A DNA stretch of 64,000 nt from Clostridium formicaceticum (GTDB lineage: Bacteria; Bacillota; Clostridia; Peptostreptococcales; Natronincolaceae). The position numbers and the translations under genes are program-made. This document shows, one piece after another, positions 36,974-47,610 of the stretch. The notes beneath the pieces were generated by a model. It was not told the origin of the DNA, did not search any database, and saw only the letters and a program-made list of their open reading frames with translations. The stretch lies in the NCBI RefSeq assembly GCF_001854185.1, contig NZ_CP017603.1, forward strand, positions 310,001 to 374,000, written 5' to 3'. The number at the start of each line of letters is the position of its first letter. Positions within the stretch are counted from its first letter, which is position 1.

Positions 36974-37097
36974 TTTTAACTTGAGGCCTCCTTTATCCTT
37001 AGTATACTTTTATCATACCATTATTATGTAATTTCTTAATAACAATTATATATAATTTGTCCTCTGTTTTCAAATAAAATTCTTCTAAAGTATACTA

Positions 37098-37136
37098 GAT
37101 TTTATAACTTCTCTTTAAGAGAAGTTATAAAATCTA
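37098..37136. terminator. Perfect 19-bp palindrome after dnaE
   Basis: AGATTTTATAACTTCTCTT is followed after one base by its exact complement, 7 bp beyond the dnaE stop. No long T-run follows on the minus strand, but a bidirectional transcript end or processing hairpin is likely. Confidence 0.65.
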
Positions 37137-37142
37137 AAAAAA

Positions 37143-38338
37143 TCACTTAATTTTAACAGATTCTTTACCAAATATCTGTGATAATTCTTGTATTAAATCA
37201 TGGTTGAGCTTTACCCATAAATCTCTATCTGCCCGTAAAACCTTATTATCCTTTTCTATATAGATATAAAGTGGCACGTTGCCATGATATTTTTTACATA
37301 TATTTTTAGCTTTATGCAATAAAACCATATCACTTTTTTCTTTAATCTTAATATACAGTTTTTGGGTCTGCATTTTTGTTAGGGGTTTTATTGTATTGGT
37401 TAATATTTTAGGATTTTCTTCATCTTTTAAACTCAATGTCCCCTCTATGATTATCAAGTTTCCCTCTTGAATTAAATCCATATGCTGGCTAAAAATATTA
37501 GGAAATATAATACATTCCATTGTTCCCAATAAATCTTCTAATACAATAAAAGCCATCAATTTATTATTTCTTGTAGTTTTTGTTACCTTCTCTAATACCA
37601 TACCTCCAACAATTATTTTTTCTCCGTCTTTGTGTTCTGTTTCCTGAGGATTTTCCATGATTTCGTTTATAGTACTGCTATTCATACTCGTAAAATATTT
37701 TAGTTCCTGCTGAAATTCTGCTAGTGGATGTCCACTGATATAGAGGCCCAATATTTCCTTTTCCATATTTAATTTAATTTTGTCATCAAATTCTTTTATG
37801 TTGGGTAAGGGATCTTTTTTAAAGGAAAAACTTGTATCTCCTGTCATGTCAAATAGACCAAGCTGTCCTTGAATTTTTCTTCTTTTGTCCTGATTAATAC
37901 TATCTAACAGGCTTTCATACACTCCCATCAGCTGTGCACGATAGATTTTCAAACTGTCAAAGGCACCACATTTAATTAAACTTTCTACAGCTCTTTTATT
38001 TAAATCTTTTGCATCTACTTTTTGACAAAAGTCACTGAAGCTTATAAATTCTCCTTTTTCCTTTCTAGTTTGTACCATCGTCTCAATCATATTTACTCCT
38101 ACGTTTTTTACGGCAGCTAAACCAAATCGAATTTTCCCCTCTTCTACCGTAAAGGTGCTATAACTTTTGTTAATATCAGGGGGAAGAACTTCTATGCCCA
38201 TCCTTTTGCAGTCTTGAATATATTGTCCTACTTTTGGTGTATTTCCCATAACACTGGTAAGCAATGCCGCCATGAACTCTACAGGATAGTAGGTTTTTAA
38301 ATAAGCGGTTTGATAGCCTAGAATTGCGTAGGCGGCGG
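37143..38338 (-). CDS. dnaE: DNA polymerase III alpha subunit DnaE, 3' exon
   Basis: The second exon begins at 38338 directly after the intron and restores the frame as H-A-A-A-Y-A-I-L-G-Y-Q-T-A-Y-L-K when joined to the first exon. It encodes the finger/beta-binding and C-terminal part of DnaE: PVEFMAALLTSVMGN, the helix-hairpin-helix region (KDLNKRAVESLIKCGAFDSL) and the OB-fold (IIVGGMVLEKVTKTT, GTMECIIFPNIF). About 398 codons. On its own it could be mistaken for a 376-residue protein starting at an internal ATG (38273). Confidence 0.92.
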
Positions 38339-38423
38339 ATGTCGATAGGTAAGGCTTTGATGTTATCTCTACCTTTTCCCCCGACCCAAACCGTGCGTGC
38401 GACTTTCACCGCACACGGCTTTC
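38339..38423 (-). ncRNA. Group II intron domains V and VI
   Basis: Domain V spans about 38388-38423: GAAAGCCGTGTGCGG and GTCGCACGCACGGTTT form the catalytic hairpin with a GAAA-type loop. Domain VI follows (GTCGGGGGAAAAGG pairing with CCTTACCTATCGAC), and holds the expected branch-point adenosine region before the 3' splice site at 38339. Confidence 0.9.
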
Positions 38424-38497
38424 CATCGAAACAAGTTAGAAGTTAAACTTCTGATTCCTTTATCGTATGATTACTCTATACTTAGGGATTTCATCTA

Positions 38498-39953
38498 CTA
38501 AACAACATTTTTAAATATTTTACGAAGCTGAGTTATCTTTTTATTATCTGAGTCTAAGTCTGAATGTACTAAATTATGACAGCTTTTACACAATGATGTT
38601 AGGTTGGGTAGTTTGTTAATTTGATTTAGTGGAAGATTTGAATTCTTATGATGACAAGCTATATTGTCTTTGTTTAAGAAATCCTTACACGCTACACATT
38701 TACCTTTGTCTCTGTTAAAGGCGTATTCCCTATTCATAACATACTCGAAGTTATATATCTTCTTATGCTTTTCGTTATTTCCTACTATCCTAAAGATTTC
38801 GTAGGGGTTGTATAGGGTTGGTCTCCATCTTACTCTTTCTTGCTTACCTGCTATTTGTGCTTTGAGGTTTCGTCCTTCCGTGGTATAGGGGTTTAGATTT
38901 GTATTGAATTGTCTAGCGTAGACTATTGGGGTTATTGATGCTTTAGTGATTCCTATTTTTAGGCCGTTGTAGTCGAAGTAGAAAGTCATTTGCTTGTATC
39001 CCATATGCCTGTTTGTTCTATTATTGACCTTGTCTATTTCCATCAACCTGTTTTTACCCGTTCTGTATAATCTCCTCACAGATTTCAGTGCTGTGTAGTA
39101 TATACGGTTGTCTAAGGTTGTTAGGACTCCTTTTGCTATCGAAATCTTATAGTAATTTGAGAGCCCTACAATCTTGCTGTTTACCTTTTCCACTTGGGTG
39201 ACGATTTTTAATGGAATTTCCTGATATCTTATTGTCTCAACTGAGTCCAGTATATCCCTAGTTTTCTTTTTAAGTGATTCTCTATCTGGTGTTACCTTAC
39301 ATACTCTGAGAATCGTTTCTTTTCTTTATAAATTTCAAATCCGAGGAATTTAACTTTTTCTTTTGTTAAGTCTGTTATGACTGTTTTGTCTTCGGATAAT
39401 TCTAGGGATAATCTGTGTTTGAAAAATTTATTAACGTGTTTTAGCATTCTATCTGCATTCTCTATTGTTTGTGTTAGTATTATCCAATCATCAGCATATC
39501 TTACTAAATACATGGATTTCTGAAACCGTAACTGTGTTGATAGAATTTTGCTTCTGCTATTGGTTCTATTACTATTCTAGTTATTTCTTGTATGATTCTA
39601 TCAATGATAGTGGGTATTCCTAATGGTCTAAGTTTTCCGTTCTTCTTTGGGATGTAAACCTTCTTAACAAGTTGTGGGTTATAGTTGTCTATTGCTTTAA
39701 TGATTAGTTTTAATAACTTATTGTTATTCATTTGCAGATAGTAATCTATTTCCCTTTTATCTATACCAGCTGTCTTGCTACCCTTATTTGCTTTAATATT
39801 GTGTAAGGCTGTAATTATTGTCTGTTCATTCTTCATAAGTTCTATTAAATCATATATTTCAGCATCGTTCTTGGTATTTTTGTATATTAAATCTAACGTA
39901 TTTTGTAGCTGTTGTTCGTTCTCGACACCGTACCTTTTTAACCACATACGCAA
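38498..39953 (-). pseudogene. Degenerate group II intron reverse transcriptase/maturase with HNH domain
   Basis: Three fragments in different frames: 39953-39504 (RT motifs 0-2, KVYIPKKNGKLRPLGIPT, ending FYQHSYGFRN), 39513-39292 (YLVRYADDWIILT, with the catalytic YADD, to RFSEYV), and about 39300-38498 (KVTPDRESLKKK, maturase domain X, then HNH: CVACKDF, CHHKNSNLPL, LCKSCHNLVH). Between the first two fragments, SYGFR is followed almost at once by YLVRYADD, so RT motifs 3-4 (roughly 100-150 residues) are deleted with a frame change; a second shift lies near 39296. Reverse transcriptase activity is not expected; domain X and HNH look intact. Confidence 0.88.
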
Positions 39954-40666
39954 GTGTTATCACCCCTGCAGGTTAAGACTGTTTAACTCTCATCTCCGTT
40001 AGGAGAGTTCGTATTAGTACGTTGTCAGTAGATTACTTCTTGCTCCGACTGGAGTCCTTCGCTCTGGGTAGTTTTCTCCTCCTTCAGACATTACTGTCCA
40101 TAGTGACTATTGGCTACCCTTCATCACTACTATGACTCCTCTGACTCCTCAACACCTTCATTGAAGTGGCATTCTCCAATGTTGAGGTCTCTCCAGTTCC
40201 AATGAAACTATCCCTTCTTTTGTACTAGTTTAGGTTCCCTCTCTACACCGAGGACTGTTTAGAAACTAATTATCCTAATCATCTCTAAACCTTTGATATT
40301 TCTATCACCAGATACAAGTACCTCACGACTACTTGCATCAATCCCAAAATCCGACTTTCTGCTGTCGGGCAACAATTACGATGTTTTACACAAGGGTTCG
40401 TTATCTAACCATGCTAGAACTTTTAAGGACACCCGCTCTATTTAGCCTCTTTATGTCAAAGATGAGGCATCAAGCTCCACGACCTTACCGTGCTCTATAC
40501 ATTCGCCAGTACCACCTAACTCATGCATAACGGGGTATCAGTGTCACCACTATGGATAATTGTGGTGGGAGAGGATTTCACTCTCCTAATCGTTTCATTA
40601 GTTCAGATTCGTTGAATCTGCTCACTTTTAGCTCTTACGAGTTTTATATGTGAGAACTGGACGCAC
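39954..40666 (-). ncRNA. Group II intron 5' RNA domains (I-III)
   Basis: About 710 bp with no coding sense between the GTGCG 5' splice site and the intron ORF. It contains the structured domains of the ribozyme core; individual helices such as those near 40010-40200 can be seen but I did not fold it fully. Confidence 0.75.
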
Positions 40667-42983
40667 CATGAGATTTGTTAAAGGCATAATTAGCAAAGTC
40701 AATCATATCATCATAGATTTTATTAGCAATTTCTTCGGGAACACCGTTTCTAATACAACCTGGAATCTCGATATTTCCCTTTTCATCTACTTTTCCATAG
40801 ATAAAATATTGTCTTTCCTCCTCCATGACATCTCTTTTCTTTTTACCCATAGCTCTTCTAACCAAATCACTTCTCCCATAACTATAGCCTGCCAAGTCCC
40901 TTACCACCCTCATCACCTGTTCTTGGTAAACTAAACATCCATAGGTGACCTCCATAATGGGCTTTAATTTTTCATGTAGGTACTCAATTTTCGAAGGATC
41001 ATTTTTATAGGCAATATATTTAGGAATAGAGTCCATTGGTCCTGGTCTAAAAAGGGCAATTCCAGCAATAATATCTTCTATACAATCAGGTTTTAACTCC
41101 TTCATAAACTGGATCATCCCAGCACTTTCCAGCTGGAATAGTCCTAAGGTATCTCCTTTACTGATAATTTCGTATACTTTTTTATCCCCATAATCGCAGG
41201 AGGAAAAATCAATTTTTCTATCATGATTCTTTTCAATTAGATCAATAGCATCCCGAATTACTGTTAGTGTTCGTAATCCTAGAAAATCCATTTTAAGCAA
41301 ACCCAGTTCTTCTAAATTCCCCATAGTAAACTGAGTCGTTACACTTTTATCATGCATATACAAAGGAACATATTCATCTAGTGCCTTTTTAGAAATTACC
41401 ACACCAGCAGCATGGGTAGAAGCATGTCTAGGTAATCCTTCTAACTTTTTAGCTATTTCAATTAAATATCGAGCCTCCTGATCTTCATGATAAAGCTGTT
41501 TCAATTGAGGATTGACCTCTAAAGCTTTATCAATGGTCATCCCTATAGCAAAAGGAACTTCCTTTGCGATTTGATCCACCCTATTGTAAGGCATGTTGAT
41601 CACTCTGCCTACATCTCTAATAGCCGCCCGTGCTGCCATGGTTCCAAAGGTGATAATCTGCGCCACCTTCTCACTACCATACTTTCTCTTCACATAATCA
41701 ATGACTTCTTCTCGACGTTCATAGCAGAAATCTATGTCTATATCTGGCATACTTATTCTTTCTGGATTTAGGAAACGTTCAAAGATAAGATTATAACGAA
41801 TAGGATCGATGTCGGTGATGCCTAAAGTATAGGCTACTATACTACCGGCAGCACTTCCACGACCAGGACCTACAGGGATATGATGATCTTTAGCATACTT
41901 TATAAAGTCCCAAACAATAAGGAAATATTCAGCATAGCCCATTTCCTCTATGACCCTAAGTTCATACTCCAACCGATCCTTTAGTGCCTGTGACGGCTGA
42001 TGATAACGACGACTTAAGCCTTCGTAGCACAATTGTTTTAAATACTGCTGTACACTATAACCTTCAGGTGTATCATATTGCGGTAGATGTATCGTATTAA
42101 AATCAAAGGTTACATTACATCTTTCTGCAATCTTGACGGTGTTTTCTAATGCCTCCTGCGCATAAGAAAATAACGCGGACATCTCTTGAGGTGTTTTTAA
42201 ATAAAAGGTATCGTTAGGAAATTTCATTCTTTCCTTATCTTCCTGAATCTTACCCGTCTGGATACACAATAAAATATCGTGGGCTTCTGCATCTTCCTTA
42301 TAGATATAATGTACATCGTTGCTTGCTACTAAAGGAATATTTGTTTCTTTGCTAAGTTTTATTAATTGAGCATTTACTTCTTTTTGTTCTTGCAACCCAT
42401 GATCCTGGAGTTCTAAATAAAAATTGTCTTTTCCATAAATGTTTTGTAATTTTATCGCTATTTCCTTAGCTTTAGCATATTGCTGATTTAACAAGCATTG
42501 TTGGATATCTCCTGCCAAACAAGCACTTAGAGCAATTAGACCTTCACTATATTTTTCTAATTCATCATAGTCTACCCTTGGTTTATAGTAAAAACCGTAT
42601 AAATAGGAATGAGAGACTAACTTGATTAGATTCTGATATCCCTCCATATTTTTAGCCAACAAAACCAAGTGCCCTTGATACTTATCCTTATTAGGATCTT
42701 TGTCCTTCATTCCCCTTGCAGCAGTATAAACCTCACAACCTATAATAGGCTTAATGCCCTTCTTCATAGCTGCTTTATAAAATTCCACCACACCAAACAT
42801 GGTGCCATGATCAGTAATAGCAATGGCTTCCATACCTATTTCTTTTGCCCTATCCATCACTTTATGAATTGTAGTAAAACCATCCAATAGACTATACTCA
42901 GTATGAAGGTGTAGATGAACAAAAGATGACGGTATAGGATGATTTTTTGTTAAACTCACAATGACCTCACTCCCCTCTTCCAT
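40667..42983 (-). CDS. dnaE: DNA polymerase III alpha subunit DnaE, 5' exon
   Basis: The first exon encodes 772 residues: the PHP domain (FVHLHLHTEYSLLDG, about 20-34), the palm with the catalytic acidic motif SMPDIDIDFCYERRE (about 408-422) and GRGSAAGSIVAY (about 375), up to FNKSHG at the splice site. The unspliced frame runs only seven codons into the intron. Joined to the 3' exon the product is about 1,170 residues, the usual DnaE size. In Firmicutes DnaE acts beside PolC, extending RNA primers on the lagging strand, and is essential in Bacillus. Confidence 0.95.
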
Positions 42984-43458
42984 TATTAATGGCTTGTATC
43001 GTTTTTTAGTGTAGATCCATAGTGTTTCCTTCTATAATTTTACCATATGTCCATAAGTTTTACTGATTTTTTATTTCAGGGGGGAGTTTTTAGTCCCTCT
43101 GAATTGTAGCCGAATTTACTTTGAGAATGCAGTGCTTGATCTCCCTCTTTAAGAAGTGGGAGATCAAGCACTATACCGTAGGATAAACATTCTAAATAGG
43201 AAGACAATTGGCAAAGTTTTGATTTTATGGTACACTACAAGTATGATGATTCACTATTCTATAGGTGTATATACAAGTTGCTTTATAAAGATATGCCTCT
43301 ATAACGAAACAGCTTAAACTGTGCAATGATTTAATAGTAGTGAAAATTAAATCGCTAAAAAAATTCCACAAGTTCAATAGATGTCGGAATCAAGGGAATG
43401 TATTTCCGAAACCATATAAGCGTGTTTTTTTATAGTGGTAAAAAAGGGGGATAAAATC
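42984..43458. other. Intergenic region between dnaE and the DUF1638 gene
   Basis: 475 bp without an ORF. It holds the dnaE upstream region and, at 43120-43195, the palindromic repeat described separately. The rest is AT-rich; several TATAAT-like boxes near 43215-43300 could drive the DUF1638 gene. Confidence 0.55.
43120..43195. repeat. Palindromic repeat, copy A (possible IS200/IS605 end remnant)
   Basis: AGTGCTTGATCTCCC pairs with GGGAGATCAAGCACT around a 12-base loop, followed by ACCGTAGGATAAACATT. The left side recurs at 53586-53640 and the right side at about 59360-59390, marking a repeat family. Hairpins followed by a fixed short sequence resemble IS200/IS605 right ends. Confidence 0.6.
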
Positions 43459-44115
43459 TTGAGTACTTTAATTGTTGCCTGTCAAACGATTGCAGATGAG
43501 TTAAATGTGGCTATCAAGGAAACGAATTGCAACTATCCTGTACTATGGATAGAGTCAGGATTACATATGGTTCCTGATTCACTAAAAAAACGATTACAAG
43601 ATGAGTTAGATCATATCTCTAATGTAGATCGTGTCCTGATGGCCTTTGGGTTTTGTGGTAATTCTCTCCTTGGTGTTACAGCGCCTTCTTATCCCATCAT
43701 CTTTCCCCGTATAGATGATTGTATAACATTACTTTTAGGCTCCTGTAAAAAGCGCAAAGAAATTTGCGACGAAATGGGAACTTATTTCCTTACAAAGGGA
43801 TGGCTAACTTATGAGAAAAATATATGGGCAGAATATCAAGACACAGTGAAGCGTATGGGTAAAGCAAGGGCAGATAGAATTTTCAAAACCATGCTTCAAC
43901 ACTACAAACGATTAGGTGTCATAGAAACTGGTGCTTATGACTTAGAGGAATTTTTAAATACAACGAAACTTATAGCAGATGATTTAAACTTAACACACGA
44001 AACGATTCCCGGCACCCTGGAATATATGAAGAAGCTTTTAACGGGTCCATGGGATGATGAATTTGTTGTCATCAATCCAGGCGAAACCATTGCACTCTCT
44101 CATCTAAAAATTTAG
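43459..44115 (+). CDS. DUF1638 protein (218 aa)
   Basis: The TTG at 43459 follows AAAAAGGGGGATAAAATC and is the best start. The product has the DUF1638 layout: LIVACQTIADEL, YPVLWIESGLHMVPDSLKKRLQ, VLMAFGFCGNSLLGV, FPRIDDCITLLLGS and the later YDLEEFLNTTKLIADDLNL. Cysteines in CQT, GFCG and DDC are positioned like possible metal or corrinoid-related ligands. DUF1638 genes cluster with methyltransferase/corrinoid systems in anaerobes, as here; function unknown. It is transcribed against the island. Confidence 0.82.
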   Translation: MSTLIVACQTIADELNVAIKETNCNYPVLWIESGLHMVPDSLKKRLQDELDHISNVDRVLMAFGFCGNSLLGVTAPSYPIIFPRIDDCITLLLGSCKKRKEICDEMGTYFLTKGWLTYEKNIWAEYQDTVKRMGKARADRIFKTMLQHYKRLGVIETGAYDLEEFLNTTKLIADDLNLTHETIPGTLEYMKKLLTGPWDDEFVVINPGETIALSHLKI

Positions 44116-44159
44116 AAATCCCAATCATTTATCAAAAATATCTTGTGCAAACTGGCTGT

Positions 44160-44203
44160 AAATAAAGAAATGGCACTAAAATTCAGTACCATTTCTTTAT
44201 TTA
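44160..44203. terminator. Bidirectional terminator between DUF1638 and MFS genes
   Basis: TAAATAAAGAAATGG pairs with CCATTTCTTTATTTA around an AT-rich loop. It lies between two convergent genes and serves both. Confidence 0.8.
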
Positions 44204-44245
44204 TAGTTCTCTATTCTCTTGCAGAAGTCCTATCTAAAGATCGAT

Positions 44246-45406
44246 TTAATTACTTTCACTGCCAAAGGCCTTTTCTGGTCGTAAGACCAATAGGCATAAC
44301 ACTAAACCACCTGCCAAAATCCCAAATCCAGCAAAAACAAATGAAAATCTTCCTGTGTTAGCAGCAAATAACATCTCAACAAAGGATAGAACAAAGGGTG
44401 ATATAAACTGTCCTAAGCTCATAGCGCTTGTCACAACAGCAATTGCTAATGTCGTTGCAGATTTCGGTGCAACCATCGAGGTCTTAATCATTACCGCAGG
44501 CATGGTGGTTCCAAAACCTATACCAATGATAATAGATGCTATCAACATCAAATTAAGTCCTTGAGGATAACTTAGCATAAAAAAACCAATTCCTGTTAAT
44601 ACAGCACTAAGCGGAATAACAAATTTCTTCAGACATTGAAGGATTTTCCCAAAAAATATGCCAGCAATCAACCCTCCCACTGTCATCAACGTAATTGCTA
44701 TACCAGCCGAAGCGGCATTTCCCAAACCCTCTTCTGTAATCACCATAGCCGTATTCGTAAAAAAGGAAAAAAGTAATAAGGAATGTACAAATATAACAAA
44801 AGCGATGACATAGACAGGTCTGTTTAATGCTTCTTTTTCAGTATTTGTTTCTTGCGGTTGTTCTGGGTCCGGCAATTTGAAAAAAGTTACTACAAATACA
44901 AGCACACCTATTAAGTATACTAGAAAAACATAGTGCCAATCGATGGCACTTAAAAATCCAGCCACAAGACTGGTTATAATTGCCCCAGTATTTACAACAG
45001 CACTCTGTAGCCCCATCATAGCTGCTCTTTCTTCTCCATCAAAAAAGTCCGCAATTAATCCTGTAGCTAAGGGCATAATAAAGCCCATGCCGATACCTAA
45101 AATAGCCCTTAATATCAATATCCAGATTAGGTTATTTGAAAAACTAGGCCCCACTCCGCCGATTAAAAACAATGAAAGTCCAGTAAACAAAAGTTTTCTC
45201 TTACTTACAGCGTTGGACAACTTACCACATAGCAAAGTGAAAGGAATAATCAATAGTGCTGGTAAAGAAACAATTAACTTAATCGTATTAGGACCTGCAT
45301 CTGGAAATGCCAAGCTTATATCCCCAAGCGCTACTGAGGCTGATGTTATCGTCAGCGATAACAAAGATATCGATAATACTGCTATTTTCAGTACTGCATT
45401 CCTCAT
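44246..45406 (-). CDS. MFS transporter
   Basis: ATG at 45406 gives 386 residues; a start 8 codons earlier lacks a better ribosome site. Twelve hydrophobic segments are visible, with the MFS loop motif LCGKLSNAVSKRKLLFTGL (about 60-80; G-x-L-x-x-x-x-x-R-R/K type) and LGIGMGFIMPLATGLIADFF. This is the drug:H+ antiporter-1 flavour. It lies at the edge of the methyltransferase island; whether it exports a product or a toxic compound is unknown. Confidence 0.82.
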   Translation of the reverse strand: MRNAVLKIAVLSISLLSLTITSASVALGDISLAFPDAGPNTIKLIVSLPALLIIPFTLLCGKLSNAVSKRKLLFTGLSLFLIGGVGPSFSNNLIWILILRAILGIGMGFIMPLATGLIADFFDGEERAAMMGLQSAVVNTGAIITSLVAGFLSAIDWHYVFLVYLIGVLVFVVTFFKLPDPEQPQETNTEKEALNRPVYVIAFVIFVHSLLLFSFFTNTAMVITEEGLGNAASAGIAITLMTVGGLIAGIFFGKILQCLKKFVIPLSAVLTGIGFFMLSYPQGLNLMLIASIIIGIGFGTTMPAVMIKTSMVAPKSATTLAIAVVTSAMSLGQFISPFVLSFVEMLFAANTGRFSFVFAGFGILAGGLVLCLLVLRPEKAFGSESN

Positions 45407-45704
45407 AGTTTTGAACCCATCCTTTTCCATAAATTTTCATCAATTTTAAGCATTCAAAAGGATATAGTAAGAACTTTTTTAGCTGCAGTTTGTAGCTGTA
45501 GACAGTACTGGAAAAATATATTTTGGATATTCTAAGTGAATTTTTAAAAAGATGATTATCCTCCTCTGAATAAGTGTGGTCTTTTATCTTTTAATTTTTA
45601 TGTTGAAATTCACGATGTCACCTTTGATTCAAAAGCATAGAGCAGTTTCACATGCATTTTTTAGTATCTTAAAACTTGTGGATTCCTATCTATAGATTAG
45701 TTTC

Positions 45705-47546
45705 TTAAAAATACATGGATTCAGCAAAAATGGAAGAAAAATTTGGATAAGAAGCTAGTTCAACATATTGGGTAAATTCAGCAATAGCAGCTCCGCGTTT
45801 GTATTCGCCAGAAGAAAGTAGAGCTAGCCTTGCACCAGTGCCAGCAGCATTCCCTACCATTTTTATTTTTCCTTCTAATGCCTTAGGAATGAGACCAATC
45901 ACACAAGCACTGTGGGGATTCAAATAATTTCCGAAGGCGCCTGCCAGCAGTACTTCTTTAATATCCTCTACTGCAATACCATGCTTATCTACCAACACCT
46001 TAATACCCGCTGCCATTGCTCCCTTTGCCAACTGGAGCTCTCGAATATCTTTTTGGGTCACTAAGATAGGCCTTCCATGTAAAGTAGTATTTTCATCTGC
46101 TAGCAAAAAAGCTGCCATGCCTTCATACTGAACAATATTTTCTTTAAACCCTTCTGCCTTAGCACTGGTTATCTTCTCAATAGGCAAAAATCTTCCTCTT
46201 TTATCCACGATGCCATGCTCTATGAGTCCTGCTACCACATCTAAAAGTCCCGAACCGCAAATTCCCTGTGGCTTCCCTCCACCTATGACAGAATAGGCAA
46301 GTTTTTCTTCAAACACAACATGATCAATCGCTCCTGTTGCCCCTCTCATGCCACTACTTATTTGTGCACCTTCAAAGGCTGGACCTGCAGCAGAGGAACA
46401 AGCAAACAACTTGTGTTTAGAACCTAGAGCAATTTCTCCATTGGTTCCTATATCAATCATCAGTTTAATTTCTTCACTTTGATCCATTTGCGTGGCTAAG
46501 AGTACCGCCACTGTATCCGCACCTACAAAACCTGCAATATTAGGTAAAACCAAGATCTTTCCTGCAGGATTCATGGTAATAGGAAATTTCACTGCATTTA
46601 ATATTAAAGGCTCACTGGTAGTAGCTGTGTAGGGTGATCGAGAGAGGTATTGGGGGTCTAAGCCTAAAAAAAGATGATGCATACAAGTGTTTCCTGCAAC
46701 AGTTACCACGTAAATATCATCACTGCTTAAGCCTGCTTTTTCGACAGCCTCCCCAATCAATTTACTTATAGCCTGAGTTACTGCATCATGCAACCTTTCC
46801 AGCCCTTTTTCTTCTTGATTGGCATAATTCATGCGGGTGATAACATCTGCGCCAAACTTCGTCTGAGGATTTACAGTAGAGACAACACCTAATTCTCTTC
46901 CAGAATGAAGATCCATCAAATATCCCACAATACTGGTGGTACCAATATCAAAAGCCATACCCATCAGCTTTTGCGTAGTATCCTGCTCTTCAATTCCCAA
47001 AACCTCATGGCCATATGTAACCGCAGTCAAATGATATTGATTGGCCCGTAAAGCTTTTGATAGTTGGTGTAAAACAGCAATTTCTGTCTCCAGCATAGTG
47101 GTATATTGACTTTCCCCTTGAAAAAGACTAGATCTAAAACGCTTCCAATCCGACAGATGGTTATCAAGAGATGGCTTTCTCACTTCAATATATTTTTTGC
47201 AAATATGAGGTATAATCTCCATAGGCCTTTCCCCTGCTTCCAACAGAATCTGGTGTTGCGCAGCCTTTGCCTGGAGAAGCTCTACTACAATGTCGCTATA
47301 AATTTCCGTGAAACAGGCAAGGTGAATACCCTCACTGGTTTCTTTTTCCCCAAGAAAAGCTTTTTCTTCCACATGGGTTTTAATGCTTCCTTCCACAATT
47401 CGAACGCGACACTTTCCACACTTTCCACCACCACAGAGAAAGTCAAAGTCAACCCCTGCTTCTTTTATAGCCTTCATTACAGTACTTCCTTCAAAAACAT
47501 CTATCACTTGGCCCTCAGGGCGAAAAACCACCTTATATTTCTTCAA
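45705..47546 (-). CDS. Corrinoid-protein reductive activase (2Fe-2S + ASKHA ATPase)
   Basis: Encodes 613 residues. The N-terminal ferredoxin domain has CGGGKCGKCRV and HLACFTE cysteines (about 38-50 and 77) for a 2Fe-2S cluster; from about residue 200 there is an ASKHA-type ATPase of the RACo/RamA family (MAFDIGTTSIVGYLMDL, VTVAGNTCMHHLFLG, IDIGTNGEIALG, CGSGLLDVVAGLI). Such enzymes use ATP to reduce Co(II)-corrinoid protein back to Co(I). One copy serves the four corrinoid proteins nearby. Last gene of the unit started by the 228-residue corrinoid gene. Confidence 0.9.
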   Translation of the reverse strand: MKKYKVVFRPEGQVIDVFEGSTVMKAIKEAGVDFDFLCGGGKCGKCRVRIVEGSIKTHVEEKAFLGEKETSEGIHLACFTEIYSDIVVELLQAKAAQHQILLEAGERPMEIIPHICKKYIEVRKPSLDNHLSDWKRFRSSLFQGESQYTTMLETEIAVLHQLSKALRANQYHLTAVTYGHEVLGIEEQDTTQKLMGMAFDIGTTSIVGYLMDLHSGRELGVVSTVNPQTKFGADVITRMNYANQEEKGLERLHDAVTQAISKLIGEAVEKAGLSSDDIYVVTVAGNTCMHHLFLGLDPQYLSRSPYTATTSEPLILNAVKFPITMNPAGKILVLPNIAGFVGADTVAVLLATQMDQSEEIKLMIDIGTNGEIALGSKHKLFACSSAAGPAFEGAQISSGMRGATGAIDHVVFEEKLAYSVIGGGKPQGICGSGLLDVVAGLIEHGIVDKRGRFLPIEKITSAKAEGFKENIVQYEGMAAFLLADENTTLHGRPILVTQKDIRELQLAKGAMAAGIKVLVDKHGIAVEDIKEVLLAGAFGNYLNPHSACVIGLIPKALEGKIKMVGNAAGTGARLALLSSGEYKRGAAIAEFTQYVELASYPNFSSIFAESMYF

Positions 47547-47610
47547 TCCATCCCCTCCTTACAACCTGCACCTGCTTCAAAACAGTTCCTTTAAAATAGG
47601 CATGGCTAAG

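Larger units (their letters stand above)
38339..40666 (-). mobile_element. Group II intron inserted in dnaE
   Basis: The intron begins GTGCGTCCAG at 40666 (the GUGYG consensus) and ends ...CTATCGACAT at 38339 (A-Y end). Length 2,328 bp, same strand as dnaE. Domain V is unmistakable near the 3' end. About 710 bp of RNA domains precede the ORF, which encodes a degenerate reverse transcriptase/maturase with an HNH domain. Splicing joins codon C-A-T-G of exon 1 to CCGCC of exon 2 and restores the conserved FNKSHAAAYA motif. Confidence 0.93.

Noticed and set aside
38176-38409. 77-residue ORF at the dnaE/intron border
   Set aside because: It reads through domain V/VI of the intron into exon 2 in a wrong frame and has no ribosome site.
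40644-42983. dnaE as a pseudogene with premature stop
   Set aside because: Exact intron boundaries restore the frame and the conserved motif, so this is an intron-split gene, not decay.
37143-42983. Intein in dnaE
   Set aside because: The interruption has group II intron ends and a domain V, and contains stop codons in the host frame, so it cannot be an in-frame intein.
43105-43195. Copy A hairpin as a plain terminator of a gene
   Set aside because: No gene ends next to it and no T-run follows; the relation to copies B and C suggests a repeat remnant.
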